From Burkholderiaceae bacterium (lineage in GTDB: Bacteria; Pseudomonadota; Gammaproteobacteria; Burkholderiales; Burkholderiaceae), in contig JALREG010000080.1 of assembly GCA_023253905.1 (NCBI GenBank), positions 1-14,101 of the forward strand: DNA of 14,101 nucleotides. The letters are read 5' to 3'. Below, piece by piece: positions 1-7,332 of the stretch (positions are counted from its first letter, which is position 1; every line of letters starts with the position of its first letter). A program made the translations under genes and the position numbers. A model generated the notes under the pieces. That model was given only the letters and a program-made list of their open reading frames with translations, did not search any database and was not told the origin of the DNA.

Positions 1-747
1 CACGGTATTTTCGCGCTCGATTCCGGCTATGTCCGGCCGCGTTTTGACGCGGTTCACCTGATGGTCGAGGCCGGTCGCGCCGCCATCATCGATACCGGCA
101 CGCGGCACTGTGTTCCGCAAATTCTGGCCGCGCTCGCCGCGCTGGGGCTCGAGCCCGCCGATGTCGACTGGGTGATTCTCACGCATGTTCACCTGGATCA
201 CGCGGGCGGCGCGGGCACGCTGATGGCAGCGCTCCCCTCGGCCCGGCTGGTCGTGCATCCACGCGGGGCTCGTCACATGATTGATCCGTCCAGGCTGTGG
301 CAGGCCACTTGTGAGGTGTATGGCACGGCCGAAGCGGAGCAGATGTACGGCCGGATTGATCCGATCGACGCCTCGCGGGTGCTTGAAGCCACCGACGGAC
401 AGGTGATCACGCTCGCCGGACGCCGCCTGCGTTGCATCGATGCGCCGGGCCATGCGCGCCATCACATCGTGATCCACGACGAGTCAAGCGGCTGGATTTT
501 TGCAGGCGATACATTCGGCATTTCCTACCGCGAGTTTGACGTCGAGGGCCGAGCCTTCGCGTTTCCCTCTTCCACCCCGGTGCAGTTTGAACCCGAGGTG
601 CTGTGTGAGACCATCGACCGCATGATGGCGCTTGAACCCGAGGCGGTCCTGCTCACGCATTACTCGCTGGTGCGTGACGTGCCCCGGATCGGCGCAACGC
701 TCAAGCGCCTTGCGTTGCGCTACGCGCAGATCGGTCTTCTGCACTAG
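1..747 (+). CDS. MBL-fold metallo-hydrolase, 5'-truncated by the window and ended early by an in-frame TAG
   Basis: The frame is open from base 1, so the true start lies outside the window; the first Met (61) sits inside conserved sequence and is not the start. Metallo-beta-lactamase-fold hydrolases use one or two metal ions to hydrolyse esters, thioesters and related bonds. The metal ligands are visible: HVHLDHAGG at 184-210 (the HxHxDH motif), GHARHH with its His at about 451, GD at 505-510, and THYS with its His at about 658. The fold therefore looks complete and catalytically competent. The substrate cannot be told from sequence; the protein resembles an uncharacterised betaproteobacterial family. 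The TAG at 745-747 is odd because the same frame continues with plausible coding sequence to 969 (see next entry). The gene converges on tcdA. Fold assignment is secure; function is not. Confidence 0.85.
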   Translation, partial: HGIFALDSGYVRPRFDAVHLMVEAGRAAIIDTGTRHCVPQILAALAALGLEPADVDWVILTHVHLDHAGGAGTLMAALPSARLVVHPRGARHMIDPSRLWQATCEVYGTAEAEQMYGRIDPIDASRVLEATDGQVITLAGRRLRCIDAPGHARHHIVIHDESSGWIFAGDTFGISYREFDVEGRAFAFPSSTPVQFEPEVLCETIDRMMALEPEAVLLTHYSLVRDVPRIGATLKRLALRYAQIGLLH

Positions 748-969
748 CATGCGGGTCGTGAGCGCAACACGCGAATCCGCACCGACGTGGCGCATGTGCT
801 CTTAACCGAACTGCGCGCGCATGGCGTCACGCTTGACGACGCCCGGGTGTCCGAACTGCTCTCGCTTGATGTGCCGCTCAACGCCGACGGGATTATCAGC
901 TGGCTTGATTCACGATCGCGTCGATCACCCACGCCGCCGCAGCCAGTCCCATCGTCGCCGTCACCGTGA
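748..969 (+). pseudogene. Out-of-reach C-terminal helical tail of the MBL-fold hydrolase, downstream of the in-frame TAG
   Basis: This segment is in the same frame as the hydrolase, directly after the TAG at 745-747, and stays open to a TGA at 967-969. It encodes an orderly, coding-like stretch with LRAHGVTLDDARVSELLSLD, then PLNADGIISWLD. From memory, this resembles the helical tail that follows the MBL domain in related betaproteobacterial proteins. Codon use is GC-rich at third positions, like the gene upstream. The last 74 bp overlap the 3' end of tcdA on the other strand, where the peptide becomes Ser/Pro-rich and less convincing. The simplest reading is a single nonsense change (for example CAG to TAG) or a sequencing error splitting one gene. 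Independent initiation at GTG 787 is possible but less likely. Confidence 0.55.
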
Positions 970-1693
970 CCGCCGAGCCATAACCCGCACAGGCAAGCGG
1001 CGCGCCAGCCTCTCCCCCGCGCGAGCGCCCGCTCGCGGGCTGCTCCCGCGAACAGATGGCAATCACCCCAAAGCGGCGACCGGCTTCGCGCGGAAAAGCA
1101 TGGTCTCTACGCAGACGAGCGCGCACTGAAGCGAGGAGTGCATCACCTCGAGTGAGCGCAAGGTCTTCGCGCCCGAGCGCGAGCGGGTCGGTGCGCGCAC
1201 CGGCTGCGCCACATACCACCACCGACTGTCGTCGAACCCGCGCAAGCGCGATCATCGCGGCCTTGGCCCGCGGCTGGTCAATGGCATCGATCAGCCAGGC
1301 ATCAGCCGGAATGAGCGCAGCTGCATTTTCAGCGGTAATGAAGTCATCAATCAGCGCAACCGAGCAATCGGGCGAGATGTCGGCAATACGCTCACGCATC
1401 ACCTCGATTTTCGCCGCGCCCAAGGTGCTTCCCAGTGCGTGCACCTGCCGGTTGATGTTGGACTCGGCCACGTGATCGAGGTCGATCAGCGTGAGCCGGC
1501 CGACACCGCTTCGCGCAAGCGCCTCCGCACTCCAGGATCCCACTCCGCCAATACCCACGACACAGACATGTGCTGCCGCAAGCTTTGAGCAGCCCGCCTC
1601 ACCAAACAGCCGGGCCATGCCGCCGAAGCGGCGCTCATTGACCGGCGAGCGTCCGGGCTCGCCCAAAGGGCAGGCAGGCGAGGCCTCGGACAC
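896..1693 (-). CDS. tcdA: tRNA threonylcarbamoyladenosine dehydratase TcdA (CsdL/YgdL), ThiF/E1-like
   Basis: TcdA uses ATP to cyclise t6A at position 37 of ANN-decoding tRNAs to ct6A, in the cytoplasm; in E. coli it works with the CsdA/CsdE sulfur system. The 265-residue length is close to the E. coli protein (about 268). Visible motifs are RRFGGMARLFG near residue 21, the nucleotide loop GIGGVGS (47-53), the acidic end of the next strand (LIDLD, 69-73), NINRQ (79-83), DAIDQPRAK (136-144), and a late conserved Cys in ACAGYGS (near 235). The start is GTG at 1691-1693. The next in-frame Met lies after the RRFGG motif, and the Val just before it is GTC, so no better start exists. No strong ribosome site is visible, and the gene begins 11 bp after the quinone reductase stop, so it probably relies on coupling within that operon. 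Its 3' end overlaps the frame that continues from the MBL gene. Confidence 0.93.
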   Translation of the reverse strand: MSEASPACPLGEPGRSPVNERRFGGMARLFGEAGCSKLAAAHVCVVGIGGVGSWSAEALARSGVGRLTLIDLDHVAESNINRQVHALGSTLGAAKIEVMRERIADISPDCSVALIDDFITAENAAALIPADAWLIDAIDQPRAKAAMIALARVRRQSVVVCGAAGARTDPLALGREDLALTRGDALLASVRARLRRDHAFPREAGRRFGVIAICSREQPASGRSRGGEAGAPLACAGYGSAVTVTATMGLAAAAWVIDAIVNQAS

Positions 1694-1704
1694 CGTCAGA
1701 CAGC

Positions 1705-2673
1705 TCAGGGCAGCAGAATGGTGCAGCCGGTGGTGCGGCGGGACTCAAGGTCGTTATGCGCCTTCACCGCTTCCGAGAGCTTGTAGCGCTGATCGATCGG
1801 GATCCGCACCTTGCCGCTTGCCACCATCTTGAACAGATCGCCCGCAATTTCCTCAATGTTGGCGCGGCTCACCATGTGCGCCATCAGCGAGGGCCGGGTG
1901 ATATAGAGCGAACCTTTCAGCGCAGTCAGCGCAAGCGGCGGCACCGGGCCTGAGGCATTCCCGAAACTCACCATGAGCCCGAACGGCTGGAGGCTGTCGA
2001 TCGAGGCCTGGAAGGTGTCCTTGCCCACCGAATCGTAGACCACAGGGACCATGGCGCCTTTGGTGATCTCGCGTACCCGCTCAACGATGTTTTCCTCGCG
2101 ATAGAGCACTGTGTGATCGCAGCCGAAACTGCGCGCGAGGTCGGCTTTATCCTTGGACCCGACCGTGCCGATTACCTTCACGCCAAGCGCCTTCGCCCAC
2201 TGCATGGCAATGAGGCCCACGCCGCCCGCAGCAGCGTGAAACAGGATCGTCTGGCCCTTCTGGACCTTGTAGGTACGACGGAGCAGATACTGAACCGTCA
2301 TGCCCTTGAGCATCATCGCAGCGCCGGTCTCGAAGCTGATCGACTTCGGCAGTTTCACCAGCGTGTGCGCAGGCATGTTGCGCGCCGTGCAATACGACCC
2401 CGGGGGCCCGCCGCAGTAGGCGACACGGTCGCCGGGTTTCACATGGGTGACGCCTTCGCCCACGGCGGTGACGATCCCCGCGCCTTCCTGCCCGACGCCG
2501 GCCGGCATGGGCTGGGGGTAGAGGCCGCTACGGAAATAGACGTCGATATAGTTGATGCCGATCGCATGGTGCTCAACCTGCGCCTCGCCCTTGCCGGGCG
2601 CGCCGAGCTTGACGTCAACCAGCTTCATGTTTTCGGCTGGGCCGGCTTTCTCAATTTGAATCGCTTGGGGCAT
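1705..2673 (-). CDS. qor: Zinc-free NADPH:quinone oxidoreductase of the MDR superfamily (QorA-like)
   Basis: Members of this family reduce quinones or other conjugated carbonyls with NADPH, in the cytosol. The 322 residues are typical in length. The GroES-like N-terminal domain contains GINYIDVYFRSGLYP (39-53) and GQEGAGIV (61-68), as in QorA. The Rossmann domain has the nucleotide loop AAAGGVG (147-153), and the segment after it (GTVGSKDKADLARSFG) fits NADPH preference. The cysteines expected for structural zinc in alcohol dehydrogenases are absent, in line with the zinc-free quinone reductases. The ATG start has a good AGGAG ribosome site 5 bp upstream. It is the first gene of a likely two-gene unit with tcdA and is divergent from yebC. 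The physiological substrate is not evident. Confidence 0.92.
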   Translation of the reverse strand: MPQAIQIEKAGPAENMKLVDVKLGAPGKGEAQVEHHAIGINYIDVYFRSGLYPQPMPAGVGQEGAGIVTAVGEGVTHVKPGDRVAYCGGPPGSYCTARNMPAHTLVKLPKSISFETGAAMMLKGMTVQYLLRRTYKVQKGQTILFHAAAGGVGLIAMQWAKALGVKVIGTVGSKDKADLARSFGCDHTVLYREENIVERVREITKGAMVPVVYDSVGKDTFQASIDSLQPFGLMVSFGNASGPVPPLALTALKGSLYITRPSLMAHMVSRANIEEIAGDLFKMVASGKVRIPIDQRYKLSEAVKAHNDLESRRTTGCTILLP

Positions 2674-2678
2674 GTTGA

Positions 2679-2683
2679 CTCCT
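2679..2683 (-). promoter_or_regulatory. Ribosome binding site of the quinone oxidoreductase gene
   Basis: On the minus strand AGGAG lies 5 bases before the ATG at 2671-2673. It is one of the clearest Shine-Dalgarno sequences in the window and fixes the start of the reductase. Confidence 0.7.
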
Positions 2684-2754
2684 GTCAGGGCTGGACGTGG
2701 GCGCGAGGCCGCAATAGTGGCTGGATGCTAAGATTTCCGGTTGCGTCGCCGGCA

Positions 2755-2767
2755 TTCGATCATCGAA
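2755..2767. repeat. Perfect 13-bp palindrome TTCGAT-C-ATCGAA in the divergent spacer
   Basis: Two 6-bp arms surround a single central base. Looser outer arms GCCGG (2748-2752) and CCGGC (2774-2778) flank it. It sits about 60 bp before yebC and 80 bp before qor, where an operator for either gene would be expected. No regulator gene lies nearby, and a palindrome of this length can arise by chance, so a regulatory role is only a guess. Confidence 0.35.
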
Positions 2768-2817
2768 CACTGTCCGGCTCACCACAACACGTTTTACAGT
2801 TTACCGACAGGACAGGC

Positions 2818-2822
2818 AGAGG
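2818..2822 (+). promoter_or_regulatory. Ribosome binding site of yebC
   Basis: AGAGG lies 6 bases before the ATG at 2829-2831. This agrees with the family's conserved N-terminus beginning exactly at that Met. Confidence 0.55.
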
Positions 2823-2828
2823 CATCCA

Positions 2829-3560
2829 ATGGCCGGTCATTCCAAGTGGGCCAATATTCAGCACCGCAAGGGGCGGCAGGACGCCAAGCGCGGCAAGCTC
2901 TTCACCCGGCTGATCAAGGAAATCACGGTGGCGGCCAAGCTTGGCGGGGGCGATGCCACCGCCAACCCCAGGCTGCGGCTCGCCCTGGACAAAGCGTCCG
3001 AGGCGAACATCCCCAAAGACACCCTTCATCGTGCCATCCAGCGCGGCGCGGGCGGCCTGGACGGCGCCACCTACGAAGAAATCCGCTACGAGGGTTATGG
3101 CATCGGCGGCGCAGCGGTCATCGTCGACTGCATGACCGACAACCGGACCCGAACCGTTGCCGAGGTGCGACACGCCTTCTCCAAGCACGGTGGCAACCTC
3201 GGCACCGACGGCTCGGTGTCCTTCATGTTCAGGCACTGCGGCCAGTTGCTGTACGTGCCGGGCACCTCGGAAGACCGTGTGATGGAGGCCGCAATCGAGG
3301 CCGGCGCTGAAGATGTGCTGACCGACGATGAAGGCGGAATCGAAGTCATCTGCCAGCCGGGCGATTTTCACTCGGTCAAAGCCGCGCTGGACAAAGCCGG
3401 GCTCAAAGCCGAAGTCGCCGAGATCACCATGCGCGCCGAAACTGCGGCCCCGCTTGCTGGCGAAGACGCCCAGAAAATGCAGAAGCTCCTTGATGCCCTC
3501 GAGAACCTCGATGACGTCCAGCAGGTCTATACCAACGCCGAGTTCGACGAAACCAGCTGA
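2829..3560 (+). CDS. yebC: YebC/PmpR/TACO1-family protein
   Basis: The protein begins with the family hallmark [20 protein letters not shown] and is 243 residues long, close to E. coli YebC (about 246). Further conserved stretches are the [20 protein letters not shown] region (about 47-66), RYEGYGIGG (about 86-94), DNRTRT (about 104-109), and [16 protein letters not shown] (about 118-133). The acidic C-terminus ends with a [19 protein letters not shown] helix. The family has been described both as DNA-binding regulators and as translation factors acting on the ribosome; the mitochondrial member TACO1 supports translation of COX1, and recent work links bacterial members to relief of polyproline stalling. 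Sequence alone does not decide between these roles here. The gene is first in the plus-strand run, 48 bp before purD. In many bacteria yebC sits beside ruvC; that neighbour is absent here. Confidence 0.95.
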   Translation: MAGHSKWANIQHRKGRQDAKRGKLFTRLIKEITVAAKLGGGDATANPRLRLALDKASEANIPKDTLHRAIQRGAGGLDGATYEEIRYEGYGIGGAAVIVDCMTDNRTRTVAEVRHAFSKHGGNLGTDGSVSFMFRHCGQLLYVPGTSEDRVMEAAIEAGAEDVLTDDEGGIEVICQPGDFHSVKAALDKAGLKAEVAEITMRAETAAPLAGEDAQKMQKLLDALENLDDVQQVYTNAEFDETS

Positions 3561-3608
3561 GTCCGACTGCATGCGGCTACCAACCGATCATCCGCTAACG
3601 CCCATCTC

Positions 3609-4904
3609 ATGAAACTGCTCGTTGTCGGCTCTGGAGGCCGTGAACACGCGCTCGCCTGGCGCCTGGCGCAATCACCAGGCGTCTCCCAGGTGTTCGTGGC
3701 GCCCGGCAACGGGGGCACCGCCCGCGAGCCTGGGCTCAAGAACCTGCCCATCACCGACATCGCGGAACTGGCCGAATTCGCCCTGCGTGAGAGGATCGGC
3801 TTTACGATCGTCGGCCCGGAAGCCCCGCTCGCCGCGGGCATCGTTGATCTGTTTCGCGAAAAACGCCTGCGCATCTTCGGGCCCACTCGCGCGGCCGCGA
3901 GGCTCGAATCCTCCAAGGATTTTGCGAAGGCATTCATGAGTCGGCACGGCATCCCCACCGCTGCCTACCAGACCTTCTCCGACGCCGGGCAGGCCCGCGA
4001 CTGGGTCGCGGAGCGCGGCGCGCCGATCGTCATCAAGGCCGACGGACTCGCGGCGGGTAAAGGCGTGGTGGTTGCCCAGACGGTCGCCGAGGCCCACGCC
4101 GCCATCGACGCGATGCTGGTCGACAACCGCATGGGCGACGCGGGTGCCAGGGTGGTGATCGAAGACTTCCTTGAAGGCGAGGAGGCGAGCTTCATCGTCA
4201 TGGTGGATGGCCGCAACATCCTGCCGCTTGCCAGCAGCCAGGACCATAAGCGGCTTGCCGACGGCGACCAGGGACCCAACACCGGCGGTATGGGCGCCTA
4301 TTCGCCAGCGCCTGTCATCACGCCCGAGGTGCACGCGCGCGTGATGCGCGAAATCATCCGCCCCACGGTCGAAGCAATGGCCTCCGAAGGCACGCCCTAC
4401 ACCGGATTTCTCTACGCTGGCCTCATGATCGATGCGGCGGGCAAGCCCCGTACGCTCGAATTCAACTGCCGGCTGGGCGACCCGGAGACCCAGCCCATCA
4501 TGATGCGCATGCGGGGTGACTTCGCTCGCATCATCGAACACGCCATTGACGGCGAACTCGACCGGACCGATATCGAGTGGGACCGACGCACTGCGCTCGG
4601 CGTGGTGCTCGCAGCCGCCCATTATCCGGAGGAACCGCGACGGGGCGACCCGATCCACGGCCTGCCCGCACAGGGCAATGCCATGGGCGACGATTGCATG
4701 GTGTTTCATGCCGGCACGGCCGAGGGCGACGGGCACACCACCGTGACAGCAGGCGGACGAGTGCTCTGCGTCACCGCGCTCGGCGACTCGGTGCGCGTGG
4801 CGCAAACACGCGCCTACCGGGTGATCGAAACTGTCGGATTCAACGGCATGCAGCTGCGCCGTGACATCGGCCACCGCGCAATCGGCCGCTCGGCGCGCGG
4901 CTGA
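3609..4904 (+). CDS. purD: Phosphoribosylamine-glycine ligase (GAR synthetase), purine biosynthesis step 2
   Basis: PurD joins glycine to 5-phosphoribosylamine using ATP, giving glycinamide ribonucleotide in de novo purine synthesis. The 431-residue length is normal. The N-domain starts MKLLVVGSGGREHALAW, with APGNGGTA at 31-38. The ATP-grasp domain shows FGPTRAAARLESSKDFAK (90-107), the nucleotide-binding lysine in IVIKADGLAAGKGVVVA (140-156), DHKRLADGDQGPNTGGMGAY (212-231), and the metal-binding EFNCRLGDPETQ (284-295). The C-domain is complete, ending with TVTAGGRVLCVTALG and FNGMQLRRDIG. There is no strong ribosome site before the ATG, but the family start matches precisely. It lies 54 bp before hemF. 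Nothing about it is anomalous. Confidence 0.97.
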   Translation: MKLLVVGSGGREHALAWRLAQSPGVSQVFVAPGNGGTAREPGLKNLPITDIAELAEFALRERIGFTIVGPEAPLAAGIVDLFREKRLRIFGPTRAAARLESSKDFAKAFMSRHGIPTAAYQTFSDAGQARDWVAERGAPIVIKADGLAAGKGVVVAQTVAEAHAAIDAMLVDNRMGDAGARVVIEDFLEGEEASFIVMVDGRNILPLASSQDHKRLADGDQGPNTGGMGAYSPAPVITPEVHARVMREIIRPTVEAMASEGTPYTGFLYAGLMIDAAGKPRTLEFNCRLGDPETQPIMMRMRGDFARIIEHAIDGELDRTDIEWDRRTALGVVLAAAHYPEEPRRGDPIHGLPAQGNAMGDDCMVFHAGTAEGDGHTTVTAGGRVLCVTALGDSVRVAQTRAYRVIETVGFNGMQLRRDIGHRAIGRSARG

Positions 4905-4958
4905 TCGGCCATCGCTCCGCATGCCAGTTCCGCATCGTCTTCCTTCAAGGCGCATCCC

Positions 4959-5894
4959 ATGACTGCCAACGCCCCTGCCGCGCAGACTCCCGACATCGAT
5001 GCGGTGCGCACCTACCTCACCGGTCTTCAGGCCCGGATCGTCACCGCGCTCGAGGGCTGCGACGGCAACCGGTTTGAAACCGATGCCTGGCAGCGTCCAG
5101 AGGGCGGTGGCGGCATCACCCGCGTGATCGAGGAAGGGCAGGTCCTCGAACGCGGGGGCGTGCTGTTTTCGCACGTGCGCGGCGACCGGCTGCCGGCATC
5201 GGCCAGCGCGCACCGCCAGCAGATCGCCGGCCGCCCATTCGAAGCAATGGGCGTATCGCTGGTCATCCATCCGCGCAACCCCTACGTACCCACGGTTCAT
5301 CTCAATGTCCGTTTTTTTATTGCGTTTGCCACCAACGAACCTGGGCAATCCGAGCCCATCTGGTGGTTCGGCGGCGGCATGGATCTCACGCCCTACTACC
5401 CCTTCGAGGACGACGCGCGCCATTTTCACCAGGTCTGCAAGGCGAGCCTCGCGGCATTTGGCGACGATACCCATGCCCGTTACAAGAAATGGTGCGATGA
5501 CTATTTCTTCCTCAAACACCGCAACGAGGCGCGGGGCGTGGGCGGCATCTTTTTTGATGATCTGAGTGAGCCCGGGTTCGAGCGATCGTTCGCGCTGATG
5601 CAAAGCGTGGGCAACGCGTTCACCGACGCCTATGTCCCCATCGTCGAGCGACGCAAGCACCTCGCCTGGGGCGAACGCGAGCGCGACTTTCAAGCCTACC
5701 GACGTGGCCGCTACGTGGAATTCAATCTGGTCTTCGATCGCGGTACGCTCTTCGGTCTGCAATCGGGCGGTCGCACCGAGTCGATCCTCTGCTCCATGCC
5801 GCCGGTCGTACGCTGGCGCTACAACTGGCATCCCGAACCTGGCACCCCCGAGTCAAAGCTGTACGATTTTCTAAAGCCGCGCGATTGGGCATGA
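4959..5894 (+). CDS. hemF: Oxygen-dependent coproporphyrinogen-III oxidase
   Basis: HemF oxidatively decarboxylates coproporphyrinogen III to protoporphyrinogen IX, using O2 and no cofactor, in haem synthesis; its presence implies an aerobic or facultative host. The 311 residues fit the family. Conserved blocks are [12 protein letters not shown] (49-60), [19 protein letters not shown] (102-120), [18 protein letters not shown] (135-152), [11 protein letters not shown] (191-201), and [20 protein letters not shown] (249-268). His104, His114, His155 or His157, and His187 lie where the conserved histidines of E. coli HemF are expected. An AAGG sequence at 4947-4950 precedes the ATG by 8 bases. The stop overlaps the nadD start as ATGA, so the two are probably translationally coupled. 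A run of seven T inside the FFI codons near 5311 is a possible sequencing-error site, but the frame is intact. Confidence 0.97.
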   Translation: MTANAPAAQTPDIDAVRTYLTGLQARIVTALEGCDGNRFETDAWQRPEGGGGITRVIEEGQVLERGGVLFSHVRGDRLPASASAHRQQIAGRPFEAMGVSLVIHPRNPYVPTVHLNVRFFIAFATNEPGQSEPIWWFGGGMDLTPYYPFEDDARHFHQVCKASLAAFGDDTHARYKKWCDDYFFLKHRNEARGVGGIFFDDLSEPGFERSFALMQSVGNAFTDAYVPIVERRKHLAWGERERDFQAYRRGRYVEFNLVFDRGTLFGLQSGGRTESILCSMPPVVRWRYNWHPEPGTPESKLYDFLKPRDWA

Positions 5895-6550
5895 ACGCCC
5901 GCCCCACTCGGATCGGGCTGCTGGGCGGCACCTTCGATCCGATCCATGTCGGCCACGTGGCGCTCGCCCGCGCGGCGCAGGCGGCCTATGGCTTTGATGA
6001 GATCCGCTTCCTGCCCACCGCCATTTCCTGGCAGAAAGGCGAGACCAGCACCGACTCGCAGCACCGATTGGAAATGGTGCGGCGCGCGATCGCCGGTCAT
6101 CGCGGCTTCGTTCTCGATGACCGCGAAGTACGTCGCGGCGGCAACACCTACACGGTCGATACGCTAGGCGAACTGAGACGCGAGTTGGGACGAGATGCGG
6201 TGCTGGTTCTGCTGCTGGGCAGCGATCAACTGCGTAATCTCGCTACCTGGCGGCGCTACCAGGAACTGCTCACCCTCGCGCACATTGCGGTCACAAGGCG
6301 TGAGCAGATCAGCCTCGCGCGGTTGCCGGATTCGGTTGAGGCACTGGTCGCCGAACACGGGCGCGACACCTTACCCGAGGCACCAAGCGGTGCCATCGTA
6401 TTCTTCGGCATGCCTTTTGTGCCAGTATCGGCTACGCGTCTGCGCGAACAACTGCTGGCCGGCGAGCGGCCGGCCGCGGTACTCCCCGCAGGCATTCTCA
6501 ACTATATTGACCACCACCAGCTGTACCGCCCGGCGCGCGGCCAGCCCTGA
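5891..6550 (+). CDS. nadD: Nicotinate-nucleotide adenylyltransferase
   Basis: NadD adenylates nicotinate mononucleotide with ATP to make deamido-NAD, the penultimate step of NAD synthesis. I chose the ATG at 5891, which overlaps the hemF stop, over the in-frame TTG two codons earlier; this gives 219 residues. The nucleotidyltransferase signature [11 protein letters not shown] is at residues 12-22 and contains the catalytic HxGH. Other family blocks are [10 protein letters not shown] (41-50), NTYTVDTL (85-92), [13 protein letters not shown] (108-120), and the second ATP-binding motif SATRLRE (180-186). The substrate-loop segment differs from the E. coli pattern but contains the Trp-Gln-Lys seen in betaproteobacterial homologues. 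rsfS follows after 14 bp, an adjacency conserved in many bacteria. Confidence 0.96.
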   Translation: MNARPTRIGLLGGTFDPIHVGHVALARAAQAAYGFDEIRFLPTAISWQKGETSTDSQHRLEMVRRAIAGHRGFVLDDREVRRGGNTYTVDTLGELRRELGRDAVLVLLLGSDQLRNLATWRRYQELLTLAHIAVTRREQISLARLPDSVEALVAEHGRDTLPEAPSGAIVFFGMPFVPVSATRLREQLLAGERPAAVLPAGILNYIDHHQLYRPARGQP

Positions 6551-6564
6551 CACAGGCACTGCTC

Positions 6565-7329
6565 ATGGATTTGCGAAAGCTGCAGCGGGTTATCGTCGAC
6601 GCACTCGATGACATCAAGGCCCAGGATATCCAGGTCTTCAACACCATCGGACAGACGGAACTGTTCGATCGCGTGATCGTGGCCACCGCCTCATCCAACA
6701 GGCAGACACGCGCGCTCGCAGCGCATGTTCGCGACAAGGTCAAGGCGGCGGGCGGCCAGGTGGTGTCGGTCGAAGGCGAGGAAAGCGGCGAGTGGGTACT
6801 GGTTGATCTGGGTGATGCGGTGGTGCATATCATGCAGCCAGCGATCCGGGCTTACTACCGGCTCGAAGAGCTGTGGGGCGCAAAGCCCGTCAGCCTCAAG
6901 GTTGGGCCGGAGAAAAAGCCGGCAGCGCGGCGGGCAGCTGAGCGCGCAGGGCAACCCGCACGCGCGCCTTCAGCAGCCGACGCCGCGCCGTCGGTCGATG
7001 CTGCCGCGCCAGCCAAGCGGAGCGCGGCCACCGGCGGAAAGCGAACCGCATCATCGCCTGCCGCTGGTGCCAAGCGCGCTGCGTCTTCGCCCGCCACTGG
7101 CGCCAAGCGCGCCGCTCCATCGCCTGCCAACGTTGCCAAACGCGCTGCTCCGTCGGCTGCCGGACCCGCTGCCAGCGGAAAGCGCAGCGCCACATCACCC
7201 GCCACGCGCGCAGGCGCTTCAAAACGGGCCTCTCCCCCACCCGCCGCGCCGGCTGGCGCCTCGCCACGCAGCCCCCGGGCAGCGCGTCCCGCTAAGGCCC
7301 CAGCCGGCAAGCGCACCGGCAGCACCTGA
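6565..7329 (+). CDS. rsfS: Ribosomal silencing factor RsfS with a long basic Ala/Pro/Ser-rich C-terminal tail
   Basis: RsfS binds large-subunit protein L14 and blocks subunit joining when nutrients run low. Residues 1-115 are the whole family domain: DIQVFNTIGQTELFDRVIVA (21-40), TASSNRQTRALAAHV (41-55), VEGEESGEWVLVDLGDAVVH (69-88), and AYYRLEELWG (96-105). E. coli RsfS is only about 105 residues long. The remaining 139 residues or so form a low-complexity tail of Ala, Lys, Arg, Ser and Pro, with four near-copies of an 11-residue unit (see repeat entry). It resembles the disordered basic tails of histone-H1-like or AlgP-like proteins and could contact rRNA or other nucleic acid; that is inference. 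The tail is in frame and ends three bases before rlmH, so it belongs to the gene. The core function is secure; the tail's role is unknown. Confidence 0.94.
   Translation: MDLRKLQRVIVDALDDIKAQDIQVFNTIGQTELFDRVIVATASSNRQTRALAAHVRDKVKAAGGQVVSVEGEESGEWVLVDLGDAVVHIMQPAIRAYYRLEELWGAKPVSLKVGPEKKPAARRAAERAGQPARAPSAADAAPSVDAAAPAKRSAATGGKRTASSPAAGAKRAASSPATGAKRAAPSPANVAKRAAPSAAGPAASGKRSATSPATRAGASKRASPPPAAPAGASPRSPRAARPAKAPAGKRTGST
7033..7164 (+). repeat. Four 33-bp tandem units within rsfS, coding an 11-residue Lys-Arg-Ala-Ser-Pro repeat
   Basis: Residues 157-200 of RsfS read GGKRTASSPAA, GAKRAASSPAT, GAKRAAPSPAN and VAKRAAPSAAG. The units vary at synonymous positions, so they are conserved more as protein than as DNA and are not a recent exact duplication. 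Looser echoes occur on both sides (KRSAAT at 151-156 and KRSATSPAT at 206-214). Confidence 0.75.
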
Positions 7330-7332
7330 GCT

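Larger units (their letters stand above)
2674..2828. other. Divergent intergenic region between qor and yebC
   Basis: This 155-bp spacer must hold the start signals for both the qor-tcdA unit and the yebC-led run, and it is the longest gene-free stretch in the window. It is somewhat less GC-rich than the genes beside it around 2726-2767 and 2779-2805. TACAGT at 2795-2800 is the best match I see to a plus-strand -10 box, but no good -35 box lies 16-18 bp before it. No convincing minus-strand promoter was found. It also contains a 13-bp palindrome, listed separately. Confidence 0.5.

Noticed and set aside
745..747. Reassigned TAG codon as an explanation for the interrupted hydrolase
   Set aside because: TAG ends rng and the peroxidase-related gene exactly where their families normally end, so TAG works as a stop here.
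3672..5831. A 719-codon open frame on the minus strand covering purD and hemF
   Set aside because: It is fully antisense to two strongly conserved genes, has no recognisable domain, and is rich in His, Arg, Ala and Gly as expected for the reverse of GC-rich coding sequence.
7033..7164. CRISPR array or minisatellite-type repeat
   Set aside because: The 33-bp units are contiguous, diverged at synonymous positions and lie in frame within rsfS; they are protein repeats.
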